Part shown: one piece after another, positions 32,482-40,599 of the stretch
How positions within the stretch are numbered: position 1 is the stretch's first letter
How the letters are laid out: every line of letters begins with the position of its first letter
Assembly (NCBI GenBank): GCA_964414785.1
Contig: CAYPXZ010000001.1
Coordinates: 124,001-188,000 of the forward strand
Source: Palsa-1447 sp964414785
GTDB lineage: Bacteria > Verrucomicrobiota > Verrucomicrobiia > Opitutales > Opitutaceae
Direction: 5' to 3'
DNA: 64,000 nt
Program-made: the position numbers and the translations under genes
The notes under the pieces: generated by a model
The model's input: only the letters and a program-made list of their open reading frames with translations
Databases searched by the model: none
Told to the model about the DNA's origin: nothing

Positions 32482-33843
32482 CTAAGGTTGGGGGGCGATG
32501 TCGTCCGCGAGGAGGGGCGAGCCCGGAGGGGCGGCCTCCGCCGCCATGAGGATGAGGTCGTTGACCGCGGTCTCGCGGTCGCGGAGTGCGGCTGCGCGCT
32601 CCAGCTTCATGCCGACGGCCATGAGCCTTGTGTCGGGCACCATCGCCAGGCTGTTCATCCCCGACTGGTATCCCGCCTCGACGGTCGAGATGGTCCGATC
32701 ATAGTTCGGGAGCGCGGTGCCGTCGACAAAGGCAATCATCCGGTCGGACTCGCGCACCATGTAGAGCATCTGGGCAAGCCGGGCCGCCATGTTGAGCTCC
32801 TCCGCGCCTACGCGGGCCGCCGCCGCATCCCGCCGGGCCTCGGCCGCAGATGTCATGGATGCGATCTTGGACCTCCAGATCGGGAGGGAAAGGGAGGCCA
32901 GGGGGCGAATCAGGAGGGGATTGGCCTTCAGGTCCGCCATCGCCCCGACTGAGAAATCCGGAGTGCCCGACGAGCGCGCCACCTCGACGCTTGCCACCGA
33001 CATCTCGACCATCGCCCGCATCTGCGCAAGGCCCGGGTTGAACGCCTGGATCCGGCGCCAGAGCTCGTCCTCGGGAGGAAGGGCCGAGGCGACGAGGCCC
33101 GGGTGGGGCCACGCGGGATCCGGGTCGGAGGGGAGGAGCCCGAGGTACGCCTTGAAACGCGAGCGCTCGGAGGCGAGCCGGTCCTGCAGTGCGCCCGCGT
33201 TGGACTGGGCGCGCGCCTTCTCGTTGGACAGGCGGACCCGGCCCTCGAGGGTGGCCATGCCGCGGCCCGTGGAATAGTCCGCCTCGGCAACGGCAGCCGA
33301 CTGGTCTAGGGCGCCAAGGGTCTCCTCCTCCAGGCGAATCGCCTCGTCGAGATAGGCGAGCTCGACCCAGGTCGCACGCACGTGCGACGCCACGTCCATG
33401 ACCGCCGACACGTAGGCCCGGTAGGCGACCTGGCTTGATGCCGTAGCCTCCCTGGCCAAGGCCGAGCGCTTGCCGGCGGTCGTGAAGTTGAACATCAGCC
33501 CGGGCATGAACTGAAGCAGGGTGTTCGTGACATCGGCCTCGAACACGAGCTGGGGGTCGGGAAGCGACCGGCTGGGCGCGATGGACTCGACCGCGGCCCG
33601 CCAATCCTGGTAGGCGGCCGCGACCGCGGGATGGTTCAGCGCGGCATACCGCTCAAAATCAGACAGCGTCGAATCGCCCGTGAGCCCCGATGCGGCCCCC
33701 GTGAGCCGGGATGCGGAAAACCTTCGCCCGATCAGCGCCGCCTGGTCGCTTGCGGCCCTTTCCCCAGGGGCGACCGCGGCGCAGCCCACCAGCATGGAAG
33801 CGGCAATCAGGGATAGGAACTGCGTGTGTTGGCGCGCGGACAT
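32482..33843 (-). CDS. cusC: Outer-membrane efflux channel, TolC/CusC family lipoprotein
   Basis: This protein forms the outer-membrane exit duct of the metal exporter. The 453-residue product has a lipoprotein signal peptide with lipobox LVGC (Cys21) and the two internal alpha-helical repeats of the outer-membrane factor family, rich in Ala, Glu and Arg (for example AYRAYVSAVMDVASHVRATW and RLAQMLYMVRESDRMIAFVD). It is the first gene of cusCBA, 12 bases before cusB. The start lies 109 bases from the divergent sensor/sigma cassette, so both directions are probably controlled from the same intergenic region. Confidence 0.88.
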   Translation of the reverse strand: MSARQHTQFLSLIAASMLVGCAAVAPGERAASDQAALIGRRFSASRLTGAASGLTGDSTLSDFERYAALNHPAVAAAYQDWRAAVESIAPSRSLPDPQLVFEADVTNTLLQFMPGLMFNFTTAGKRSALAREATASSQVAYRAYVSAVMDVASHVRATWVELAYLDEAIRLEEETLGALDQSAAVAEADYSTGRGMATLEGRVRLSNEKARAQSNAGALQDRLASERSRFKAYLGLLPSDPDPAWPHPGLVASALPPEDELWRRIQAFNPGLAQMRAMVEMSVASVEVARSSGTPDFSVGAMADLKANPLLIRPLASLSLPIWRSKIASMTSAAEARRDAAAARVGAEELNMAARLAQMLYMVRESDRMIAFVDGTALPNYDRTISTVEAGYQSGMNSLAMVPDTRLMAVGMKLERAAALRDRETAVNDLILMAAEAAPPGSPLLADDIAPQP

Positions 33844-33884
33844 GGTATGATCGTCTCAGGGTCATACACGGACCGGCTGGCAAT

Positions 33885-33914
33885 CCCTCGGGTTATTACC
33901 GAGTATTTTGAGGG
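33885..33914. promoter_or_regulatory. Dyad cluster in the cusC/anti-sigma divergent region
   Basis: Two overlapping dyads are present: CTCGG (33887-33891) with CCGAG (33899-33903), and CCCTC (33885-33889) with GAGGG (33910-33914). They cannot form together as RNA. They lie in the middle of the 109-base divergent intergenic region and are candidate operator or leader structures for metal-responsive control. Confidence 0.4.
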
Positions 33915-33932
33915 ATTTAGCGTCAAGCGCTG

Positions 33933-33938
33933 TATAAT
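33933..33938 (+). promoter_or_regulatory. Possible housekeeping -10 box for the sensor/sigma cassette
   Basis: TATAAT at 33933-33938 is 14 bases before the ATG at 33953. The best -35 candidate, TTGAGG at 33908-33913, has a long 19-base spacer, so this is a weak housekeeping promoter at most. An ECF-type promoter recognised by the sigma factor of the cassette is also expected here but I cannot define it. Confidence 0.4.
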
Positions 33939-33952
33939 CCTCTGAAACCGCC

Positions 33953-34255
33953 ATGGATTCCCCCCAAGAACCACTCTCCCAGATCCTGCAATCGTGGAAT
34001 GTTAACCCCCCGCCTGACAGCGGCTTCCGAGCGGCGGTATGGCAGCGCATAGGCAGGCGCTCCCGGGAGTCCTGGCCCGTATACCTCAGGGAGCATGCGG
34101 CGGCTTGGGTTCTGGTCGCGGTCCTCATGATTGGGGCCGCCGCCTACACCGGCAATTCGACGGCTCGGGCCCGCGTCCGCGCCGACCGCGAGTCGCTTGC
34201 GGTCACCTACCTGGTGGACCTTGACCCCCGGGTGCAGGCAACCCTCAGGCCCTGA
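33953..34255 (+). CDS. Small single-span membrane protein, candidate anti-sigma factor (CnrY-like position)
   Basis: The 100-residue protein has a cytoplasmic amino-terminal segment (EPLSQILQSWNVNPPPDSGF, then RAAVWQRIGRRSRESW), one membrane helix (about residues 49-66, AAAWVLVAVLMIGAAAYTG) and a short periplasmic tail. Size and layout match CnrY, the small anti-sigma factor of the Cupriavidus nickel/cobalt system, and the gene order here (this gene, periplasmic sensor, ECF sigma) is the order of cnrYXH. I see no significant sequence match that I could verify, so the role is inferred from topology and synteny. It is divergent from cusCBA. Confidence 0.6.
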   Translation: MDSPQEPLSQILQSWNVNPPPDSGFRAAVWQRIGRRSRESWPVYLREHAAAWVLVAVLMIGAAAYTGNSTARARVRADRESLAVTYLVDLDPRVQATLRP

Positions 34256-34259
34256 CCCC

Positions 34260-34736
34260 TTGAAATATCTCCTGGCAACCCTGGGCATCGTTCTCGCAGC
34301 CGCCGCCGCGACCGGGTTCGTCTGCTACCGGTTGAGCTGCGAGCCCGCGCTCCACGCGGCGGCGAAGAAGGGCGACGCGATGGAGTGGCTCCGGACGGAT
34401 TTCCATCTCGACGACCGCCAGTTTGCTGCGATCCGGGAGCTTCATGACCGCTATTCGGGCGACTGCGACGAGCACTGCAGGCGGATCCAGGAGGCCTCGA
34501 GGCTGAAGAAGGCCCTTGTCGCCGGGGGCGCCGACCGCGCCGCGGTCGAGGAGGCAGACCGCAGGATGAAGGAGCTGAGGGAGATCTGCGAGACCGCGAT
34601 AGCCCGCCACGTCAGGCAGGTCGCGGCGATCATGTCGCCAGGCGAGGGGCGCCGGTACCTCGCCATCGTGCTGCCAAAGATCGCCAACTTCGATCATATG
34701 GCCGCGCCCGACCTGAATTTGAGTCACACGCCCTAA
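34260..34736 (+). CDS. Periplasmic heavy-metal sensor (CnrX/ZraP type)
   Basis: This 158-residue protein has one amino-terminal membrane helix (about residues 3-22) and a four-helix periplasmic part like the metal-resistance sensors. Candidate metal ligands are spaced through the helices: His62, Cys69, His72 and Cys73 in ELHDRYSGDCDEHCRRI, then Cys110, His117 and Met125, and His146-Met147 near the end. The carboxy-terminal MSPGEGRRYLAIVLPKI segment is typical of this family. I used the TTG at 34260, five bases after the previous stop, because no ATG or GTG gives the membrane helix. In CnrYXH-type systems the sensor releases the anti-sigma factor on binding metal. Confidence 0.8.
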   Translation: MKYLLATLGIVLAAAAATGFVCYRLSCEPALHAAAKKGDAMEWLRTDFHLDDRQFAAIRELHDRYSGDCDEHCRRIQEASRLKKALVAGGADRAAVEEADRRMKELREICETAIARHVRQVAAIMSPGEGRRYLAIVLPKIANFDHMAAPDLNLSHTP

Positions 34737-34739
34737 ACC

Positions 34740-35354
34740 ATGGATGCCGACCCGGGCGCCCGCCCGAGCGACGAGGAGCTCATGTCCCGCCTCAGGGCGG
34801 GGGAGGGCGACGCGTTGGCGCCTCTCATGCAGCGCTGGGAGGTCCCGATCAAGCGGTTCATCTTCCGGATCGTAGGCAGCGCAAGCGAGGCCGAGGACCT
34901 TGCTCAGGAGGTGTTCCTTCGCGTGTACACGAAGCGGGGGACCTACCGCGACGGGTCGAGGTTCTCCACATGGTGTTTCTCGATTGCCGCGAACCAGGCC
35001 AGGAACCGGCTGCGCTGGTGGCGAAGGCGCCCCTCCGTTTCCCTTGACGCATGGAGCGAGGTCGGAGGGGACGTTGCCGACGAGTCCGCCCAGGGGGCCC
35101 AGGCCTCAAGCCAGGCCATGCGCCGCGAGCGCATCGCCGACATCCAGGGTGCCGTGGCTGCGCTGCCGCTCGACCAGCGCACGGCCCTGGTGCTCTTTGA
35201 GTACGAGGGCCAGTCGATGGAGGACATCGCCTCGGTGCTCGGATGCACCCCGAAGGCCGTCGAGAACCGCCTCTATCGCGCCAGGCGCCAGCTCAGGCTG
35301 GCGCTCCTTCCCGCGCCCGCGCCGGGCGTTGAGCCCCCACTTGGCGCGGTCTAA
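34740..35354 (+). CDS. ECF-type RNA polymerase sigma factor (CnrH-like position)
   Basis: This 204-residue protein has sigma region 2 (FIFRIVGSASEAEDLAQEVF, LRVYTKRGTYRDGSRFSTWC) and region 4 (LPLDQRTALVLFEYEGQSME, then DIASVLGCTPKAVENRLYRA) of extracytoplasmic-function sigma factors, without regions 1 and 3. The ATG at 34740 follows the sensor stop by three bases. In the cassette it should be held by the small membrane protein and released when the sensor binds metal; divergent cusCBA is the obvious target. A short Pro-rich tail follows region 4. Confidence 0.9.
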   Translation: MDADPGARPSDEELMSRLRAGEGDALAPLMQRWEVPIKRFIFRIVGSASEAEDLAQEVFLRVYTKRGTYRDGSRFSTWCFSIAANQARNRLRWWRRRPSVSLDAWSEVGGDVADESAQGAQASSQAMRRERIADIQGAVAALPLDQRTALVLFEYEGQSMEDIASVLGCTPKAVENRLYRARRQLRLALLPAPAPGVEPPLGAV

Positions 35355-35432
35355 AGCCCGCTTATCGCGGCGATAGGCCACTGGGGCGCATTGCGGTTGC
35401 AAAAGGGGGCGAGAGCGCTGCCCTTTTCCCCC

Positions 35433-36539
35433 ATGAAAAAGCTACCCCTGCTGGCGCTTGTTCCCGCGCTTCTCTGCCCGGCTTTGTCGTTCGGCCAAGC
35501 CGTCACCCTGCCGCAATTGAGCCCGAAGGCGGTCGTCTCCCAGACGATCGGGATCACCGATGTGACGGTCGCCTACCACAGGCCAAGCGTCCAGAAGCGC
35601 GAGGTATGGGGAAAGCTGGTCCCCTACGGGTTCACGGACCAGGGATTCGGAACCTCAAAGTCGGCGCCGTGGAGGGCGGGCGCGAACGAGACCACCCAGA
35701 TCTCGTTCCAGCACGATGTCACGGTCGCGGGGAGTCCGCTCAAGGCAGGAACCTACGGGCTGTTCATGGCGATCGCGCAGGACGGGACCGTGACGGTGAT
35801 CTTCTCTCGCGACTCGGCGACCTGGGGGAGCTTCTTCTACGAGGAGGGCAACGACGCGCTCCGCGTTTCGACGAAGTGGGAGGACGCCCCCTTCCACGAG
35901 CTGCTGACGTACGATTTCACCGACGTCACCAAAAACTCCGCCGTGCTGGCGCTCTCGTGGGAAAAGAAACGGATCCCGGTTCCGATCAAGGTGGACACGG
36001 ATAGGGAGGTCGTGGCGTCGCTCAAGGTCGAGATGCGCAATGCGAAAGGATTCCAGTACCAGGCCTGGCTCGCCGCCTCGGGCTACCTCCTGGAGAACAA
36101 CATCGACCTGCCGCTCGCGCTTACCTGGGCCGACTTCGCGGCCAACGGACCGTTCATCGGCGAGAAGAACTTCAGCACGCTCTCGAACAAGGCCGACGTG
36201 CTCGAAAAGTTGGGCCGCGCGGCCGAGGCCAATGCCGCCATGGACGAGGCGATGAAGTACGGCCTTGCGACCGAGATCCACCAGTACGGGCGAAAGCAGC
36301 TGGCCGACCACCACGTCGCCCGGGCAATGGAGGTGTTCAAGCTCAACGCGCAGCTCCACCCCGATGCTTGGCCGGTGAATTACGGGCTGGCACGGGGGTA
36401 TTCGGCGATGGGCGACTTCAAGTCGGCGCTGGACGCCCTCATCAAGGCGCAGGCCCAGGTCCCAGCCGGGGACACGGTCAACGCTGACGCCATCAAGATG
36501 AACATCGAGAAGCTCAGGAAGGGCCAGGACATCAACTAG
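35433..36539 (+). CDS. DUF2911 periplasmic protein with TPR-like tail
   Basis: The 368-residue product has a signal peptide (MKKLPLLALVPALLCPALSF, cleaved after GQA), then a DUF2911 domain (VAYHRPSVQKREVWGKLVPY, PWRAGANETTQISFQHDVTV, LKAGTYGLFMA) and carboxy-terminal helical repeats suggesting two or three TPR units (KADVLEKLGRAAEANAAMDE, then WPVNYGLARGYSAMGDFKSA). DUF2911 proteins are common in Bacteroidetes and Verrucomicrobiota; their function is unknown. The ATG at 35433 is preferred over an in-frame upstream start because it gives the signal peptide. It is 78 bases after the sigma gene and may be independent of it. Confidence 0.85.
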   Translation: MKKLPLLALVPALLCPALSFGQAVTLPQLSPKAVVSQTIGITDVTVAYHRPSVQKREVWGKLVPYGFTDQGFGTSKSAPWRAGANETTQISFQHDVTVAGSPLKAGTYGLFMAIAQDGTVTVIFSRDSATWGSFFYEEGNDALRVSTKWEDAPFHELLTYDFTDVTKNSAVLALSWEKKRIPVPIKVDTDREVVASLKVEMRNAKGFQYQAWLAASGYLLENNIDLPLALTWADFAANGPFIGEKNFSTLSNKADVLEKLGRAAEANAAMDEAMKYGLATEIHQYGRKQLADHHVARAMEVFKLNAQLHPDAWPVNYGLARGYSAMGDFKSALDALIKAQAQVPAGDTVNADAIKMNIEKLRKGQDIN

Positions 36540-36627
36540 GACCGGCCTCCCCTTTTCGGCGGGGTTGGGATTGCGTGGGGTGCGGCCGCCGCCTAGCGTG
36601 GCGACGGTCCCCCCATCCGTCCCCAAC

Positions 36628-37725
36628 ATGAGCAGAACCCTCCTTTGCACCCTATTCGCGGCGCTTGCCGCGGTCAGCCTGACGGCCGCCGACCAGCCCG
36701 CGGCGTCTCCTCCGGCGAAGAAGTCCATCTGGGGAGGCGTTCCCCACCGCAGGCCCGAACCCAACCCCAAGGCGGGGCTGCTTCCCCGGATATCGGTGAA
36801 GGGCAACCGGTTCGTCGACCCGGCGGGCCAGCCTGTTCTCTTCCGGGGGGTGTCCATCGCGGATCCCGACAAGCTCGCCGAGGAGGGACGATGGAACCGC
36901 GAGCTCTTCGCCGCCGTCAAGGATTTCGGGGCCAACCTGGTCCGGATCCCCGTCCACCCTGCGGCATGGAGGAGCCGCACGAAGGAGGGATACCTCGAGC
37001 TTCTCGACCAGGCGGTCGACTGGTCCACCGACCTCGGCATCCACGTGATCATAGACTGGCATTCCATCGGCAACCTGGAGACGGGCATGTACCAGGACCC
37101 GCAGTACGACACCGACAAGCGCGAGACCCTCGATTTCTGGCGCACGATTGCGATGCACTTCCACGGCAACCACACGGTTGCATTCTATGAGCTCTTCAAC
37201 GAGCCGACCCACTACAGCGGCATGCTGGGCGCGATGAGCTGGACCCAGTGGCGCGAGCTCAACGAGGAGATGATCGGCGTCATCCGGTTCTGGGACAAGG
37301 ATGCGATCCCGCTGGTCGCCGGATTCGACTGGGCCTACGACCTTACGCCGCTGCGCTACGAGCCGATACGCGCCGAGGGCGTGGGTTACGTCGTCCACCC
37401 CTATCCCTTCAAAAGGCCCCAGCCCTGGGAACCGAGGTGGGAGGAGGACTATGCGTTTGCGGCCGGAAGCTACCCGGTCATCGCGACCGAGATCGGCTTC
37501 GGGGTGAAGCCGGGAGAGGCGGACGACGCAGACCACTACGGAGTGCGGATCACCCGTTTCCTCGAGGAGCGCGGGATCAGCTGGGTGGCGTGGGTGTTTG
37601 ACCCCCTGTGGGGCCCCCCGCTGCTGCAGAGTTTCGACGGCTTCGTCCCGTCCGGAAGCGGCGCCTTCTTCAAGAAGGCGATGCACGGGGAGCCGGCGCC
37701 GCTGCTGCAGAAGCCGAAGGGATAG
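36628..37725 (+). CDS. Secreted glycoside hydrolase, GH5 family
   Basis: The 365-residue product has a signal peptide (MSRTLLCTLFAALAAVSLTA) and a single (beta/alpha)8 glycosidase domain. The catalytic acid/base is Glu192 in FYELFNEPTHY and the likely nucleophile is Glu288 in PVIATEIGFG; VIIDWHS and the barrel motif LVRIPVHP are also present, as in GH5/cellulase-type enzymes. The substrate (beta-glucan, mannan or other beta-glycoside) cannot be read from the sequence. The ATG at 36628 gives the signal peptide. It follows the DUF2911 gene by 88 bases on the same strand. Confidence 0.87.
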   Translation: MSRTLLCTLFAALAAVSLTAADQPAASPPAKKSIWGGVPHRRPEPNPKAGLLPRISVKGNRFVDPAGQPVLFRGVSIADPDKLAEEGRWNRELFAAVKDFGANLVRIPVHPAAWRSRTKEGYLELLDQAVDWSTDLGIHVIIDWHSIGNLETGMYQDPQYDTDKRETLDFWRTIAMHFHGNHTVAFYELFNEPTHYSGMLGAMSWTQWRELNEEMIGVIRFWDKDAIPLVAGFDWAYDLTPLRYEPIRAEGVGYVVHPYPFKRPQPWEPRWEEDYAFAAGSYPVIATEIGFGVKPGEADDADHYGVRITRFLEERGISWVAWVFDPLWGPPLLQSFDGFVPSGSGAFFKKAMHGEPAPLLQKPKG

Positions 37726-37737
37726 GTCGGGGTCGCG

Positions 37738-39336
37738 CTACCCGGGTCCCGCCTCGGGCCCGGGGCCGCGCTGCAGCGCCAGTAGCCCGACCACGGCCGC
37801 CAGCACCGCGTAGGCGGCCGTCAACTGGAAGGCCAGGGTTCGCCCCACGCCCTCAAGCTCCCAGGGCAGGTACATCCCGCCACCCGGGTCGACGGAATGG
37901 ATGACGCCGAAGAGGGTGAGGAGCGCCCCGGCGAGGAGCGTGGAGATCGCCGCCTTGGTCCGCCTGTCGACCAGCGCCGCGAGGAAGCCCGCCCAGATCA
38001 TCGACGTGATGATGAAACCGTTTCCGAGCGCCACGATCACGCCCAGCTCGGGCATCCCCTGCGCCGTCGAGGTGAGCATCTCCCTGAAATGCTCGGGAGC
38101 GACATAGGCCGGATTCCCGAGCTCGATCGCCAGGAGGCGCGCGATGGCCGGGAAGAAGCTGAACACGACCGCCGCGGCGTGGCGTCCCGGCGACGCCTCG
38201 AACGCCTGGGCCGTGATGTCGATCGAGACGAAGACTAGAATCGGCGCCAGGACCGCGAGCGGCACCAACTCCACGAGGTTGGACAAGTAACCGAAGATGC
38301 CGCCGAGTCCGACGAAGACCCCCGTCAGCAGCGTATAGCCGGCGCGCGCGCCCATCTTCTTGTAGGCGGGCTGGCCGATGTAGGGGGTCGTCTGCGCGAC
38401 CCCGCCGCAGAGTCCGGCGACAAGCGTCGCGAAGGCCTCGGTCAGCAGGATATCGCGCGTGCTGTAGTCGTCGCCGGCCGCCCGGGCGCTCTCGGTGACG
38501 TTGATTCCGCCGATCACCATCAGAAGCCCGAAGGGAAGGATCAGGGGGAGGTAGGGAACGGTCGAGCGCAGCCCGTCGATGAACCCGAGCGAGGGCATCG
38601 GCAGGGCGAAGCGCAGCGTGAGGGCGCCCGGGGCCCGGTATCCCGGCCCCGCCAGGCCCAGGGGCCCGAGAGTGTAGTAGAGGGCCAGCCCGAGCAGCAC
38701 CGCCGCGAGGACGCCCGGGACCTTCCCCGGGAGCAGCCCCTTTGCGACGACGGAATACAGGACCACCCCGAGGGTCACGAAACCCACGATCGGCACCTGC
38801 ATCACCTCGACGATCGGGATGAAGCCGATCAGCATGAGGGCGATGGCGGCGATCGATCCGAGGAGCCCCGCCCGCGGTATCACGCGCCCGACCCAGGCGC
38901 CGGCGAACGAGAGGGCGAACTTGAGCAGCCCCATCACCATCATGGAGGCCATTCCGAGGTGCCAGGTGGCGATCGCCGCGGCATGCTCGTCGAGGCCCGA
39001 CTGCTTGAACTTGGAGAACGCGGGCCCGAGCACGAGGAGCGCGAGGCCGATGGTCGTCGGCGTGTCGATCCCGAGCGGCATCGCCGTCACGTCGAATCGG
39101 CCGGTCCTTCGGGAAAGGCGCACGGCCATCCACGTGTAGACGAGGTCCCCCACGAGGACCCCGAGCGCCGTCCCCGGGAACATGCGGGTGAACACGATGT
39201 CGGCCGGGAACTTGAAGAGGCCCACGAGCACCGTCGCCAGGAACGCCATGACCGCGAGGTTGTCCACGACCAGGCCGAAGAATCCGTTGAGGTCGCCGGC
39301 CACGGACCAGCGGCGTTGGGAGTGGGCGCTCGGCAC
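37738..39336 (-). CDS. NCS2-type (xanthine/uracil/AzgA-like) permease
   Basis: This polytopic transporter (about 532 residues, roughly 12-14 helices) starts at the family-like segment SVAGDLNGFFGLVVDNLAVM and contains GGINVTESARAAGDDYSTRD and GGVAQTTPYIGQPAYKKMGA, in the place of the substrate-binding half-helices of NCS2 permeases. NCS2 members import purines, pyrimidines or related compounds by proton symport; the substrate here is unknown. The frame opens further to an ATG at 39450, but that stretch is Arg/Pro-rich and overlaps the divergent gene's start, so I chose the GTG at 39336. It is divergent from a LivJ-like binding protein. Confidence 0.75.
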   Translation of the reverse strand: MPSAHSQRRWSVAGDLNGFFGLVVDNLAVMAFLATVLVGLFKFPADIVFTRMFPGTALGVLVGDLVYTWMAVRLSRRTGRFDVTAMPLGIDTPTTIGLALLVLGPAFSKFKQSGLDEHAAAIATWHLGMASMMVMGLLKFALSFAGAWVGRVIPRAGLLGSIAAIALMLIGFIPIVEVMQVPIVGFVTLGVVLYSVVAKGLLPGKVPGVLAAVLLGLALYYTLGPLGLAGPGYRAPGALTLRFALPMPSLGFIDGLRSTVPYLPLILPFGLLMVIGGINVTESARAAGDDYSTRDILLTEAFATLVAGLCGGVAQTTPYIGQPAYKKMGARAGYTLLTGVFVGLGGIFGYLSNLVELVPLAVLAPILVFVSIDITAQAFEASPGRHAAAVVFSFFPAIARLLAIELGNPAYVAPEHFREMLTSTAQGMPELGVIVALGNGFIITSMIWAGFLAALVDRRTKAAISTLLAGALLTLFGVIHSVDPGGGMYLPWELEGVGRTLAFQLTAAYAVLAAVVGLLALQRGPGPEAGPG

Positions 39337-39441
39337 GGGCTCCGAGAAAAGCCTTTTCCGGCGACATTGCAAAGGCTGAGTGGGCGGGCCGGATTTCTTT
39401 CTCCTTTTGGGGGTCGCGCGCGCCCTGTAGGGTGGGGGGCC

Positions 39442-40599
39442 ATGACCCATGAATCGTCCCAGCCCGCGCGAGGCGGCGCGGCCCTGCTTCTTGGCGCGTT
39501 CCTCTGGGCCGCCGGCCCCCTCCTCGCCGCGGAGCCCGTGAGAATCGGCTTCTTCATGTCGATCACGGGGCGCGACGCGTCCTTCGGCGAGGCTTCGCTC
39601 GCCGGGGCGAGGATTGCCGTGGACGAGATCAACGGGGCGGGTGGGGTCCTCGGGCGGCGGGTCGAGCTCGTGGTCGAGGACGACCGTTCGCTGGCTGGGG
39701 AATCCGCCACGGCCGCGAAGAAGCTCATCTCGCGCGACCGGGTCGTCGCTCTGGTTGGCGAGTGCTCTTCAGCCAGGACACTTGAGGCCGCCGTCGTGTC
39801 CCAGGCGAGCGGCATACCGCTCGTGACGCCGGCGTCCACGAGCCCCAGGGTGACGCAGGTCGGGGACACGGTATTTCGGGTGTGCTTTATCGACTCCTTC
39901 CAGGGGGAGGTCATGGCCACATTCGCCAGGAGGAGGCTCGGCCTGCGCCGCGCCGCGCTATTGATCGACTCGACGGCTCCCTACTCCGTCGGCCTTGCCG
40001 ACTATTTTTCCAGGACGTTCACCGCGCTCGGCGGCGAGGTCGTGGCCAGCCAGAAGTACGCCGGCACCGACACGGACTTCCGGGCGCAGCTTACCGCCAT
40101 CCGCGCCGCAGCGCCCGACGCCCTCTTTCTGCCCGGTTACTATGTCGCCGCCGGGCTCGTCGCCCGCCAGGCGCGCGACCTGGGGCTCGGGGCGACTCTC
40201 CTGGGTGGGGACGGATTCGAGGCGCCCCAGCTCCTTGAGATCGGCGGCGCCGCGCTCGAGGGTGCCTGTTACTCAACCCACTTTGCCGCGGAGAACACGG
40301 GGCCCGTATCGCGGGCGTTCGTCGAGAGGTTCCAGCGGAGGTTCGGCACCGTGCCCAACGGGCTAGCGGCCCTCACCTACGACGCCGTGAGGCTCGTTGC
40401 GGACGCCATAGGCAGGGCCGGCACCACGGAGAGGACGGCCCTGCGGCGAGCGCTGGCCTCGACCCGGGGATTCCCCGGCGCGACAGGCATGACGACCATC
40501 AACGCCAACCGCGACGCCGACAAGGACGCCGCCATAATAACGGTGCGCAACGGAAGGCTCACGTTCGTCGAGACCATCCGGCCCGAGGCCCGCAACTAG
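39442..40599 (+). CDS. Branched-chain amino acid-type ABC substrate-binding protein (orphan)
   Basis: The 385-residue product has a signal peptide (ARGGAALLLGAFLWAAGPLL, cleaved after LLAA) and a periplasmic-binding-protein type 1 fold: VRIGFFMSITGRDASFGEAS, then AGARIAVDEINGAGGVLGRR, LISRDRVVALVGECSSARTL and YDAVRLVADAIGRAG. It resembles LivJ-type binding proteins, which may take amino acids, amides or other small solutes. No permease or ATPase genes are near, so it is an orphan. Its stop codon overlaps the stop of the convergent GH127 gene. Confidence 0.85.
   Translation: MTHESSQPARGGAALLLGAFLWAAGPLLAAEPVRIGFFMSITGRDASFGEASLAGARIAVDEINGAGGVLGRRVELVVEDDRSLAGESATAAKKLISRDRVVALVGECSSARTLEAAVVSQASGIPLVTPASTSPRVTQVGDTVFRVCFIDSFQGEVMATFARRRLGLRRAALLIDSTAPYSVGLADYFSRTFTALGGEVVASQKYAGTDTDFRAQLTAIRAAAPDALFLPGYYVAAGLVARQARDLGLGATLLGGDGFEAPQLLEIGGAALEGACYSTHFAAENTGPVSRAFVERFQRRFGTVPNGLAALTYDAVRLVADAIGRAGTTERTALRRALASTRGFPGATGMTTINANRDADKDAAIITVRNGRLTFVETIRPEARN

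Noticed and set aside
36540..36565. CCCC/GGGG hairpin after the DUF2911 gene
   Set aside because: The stem is short and no T run follows; too weak to call a terminator.
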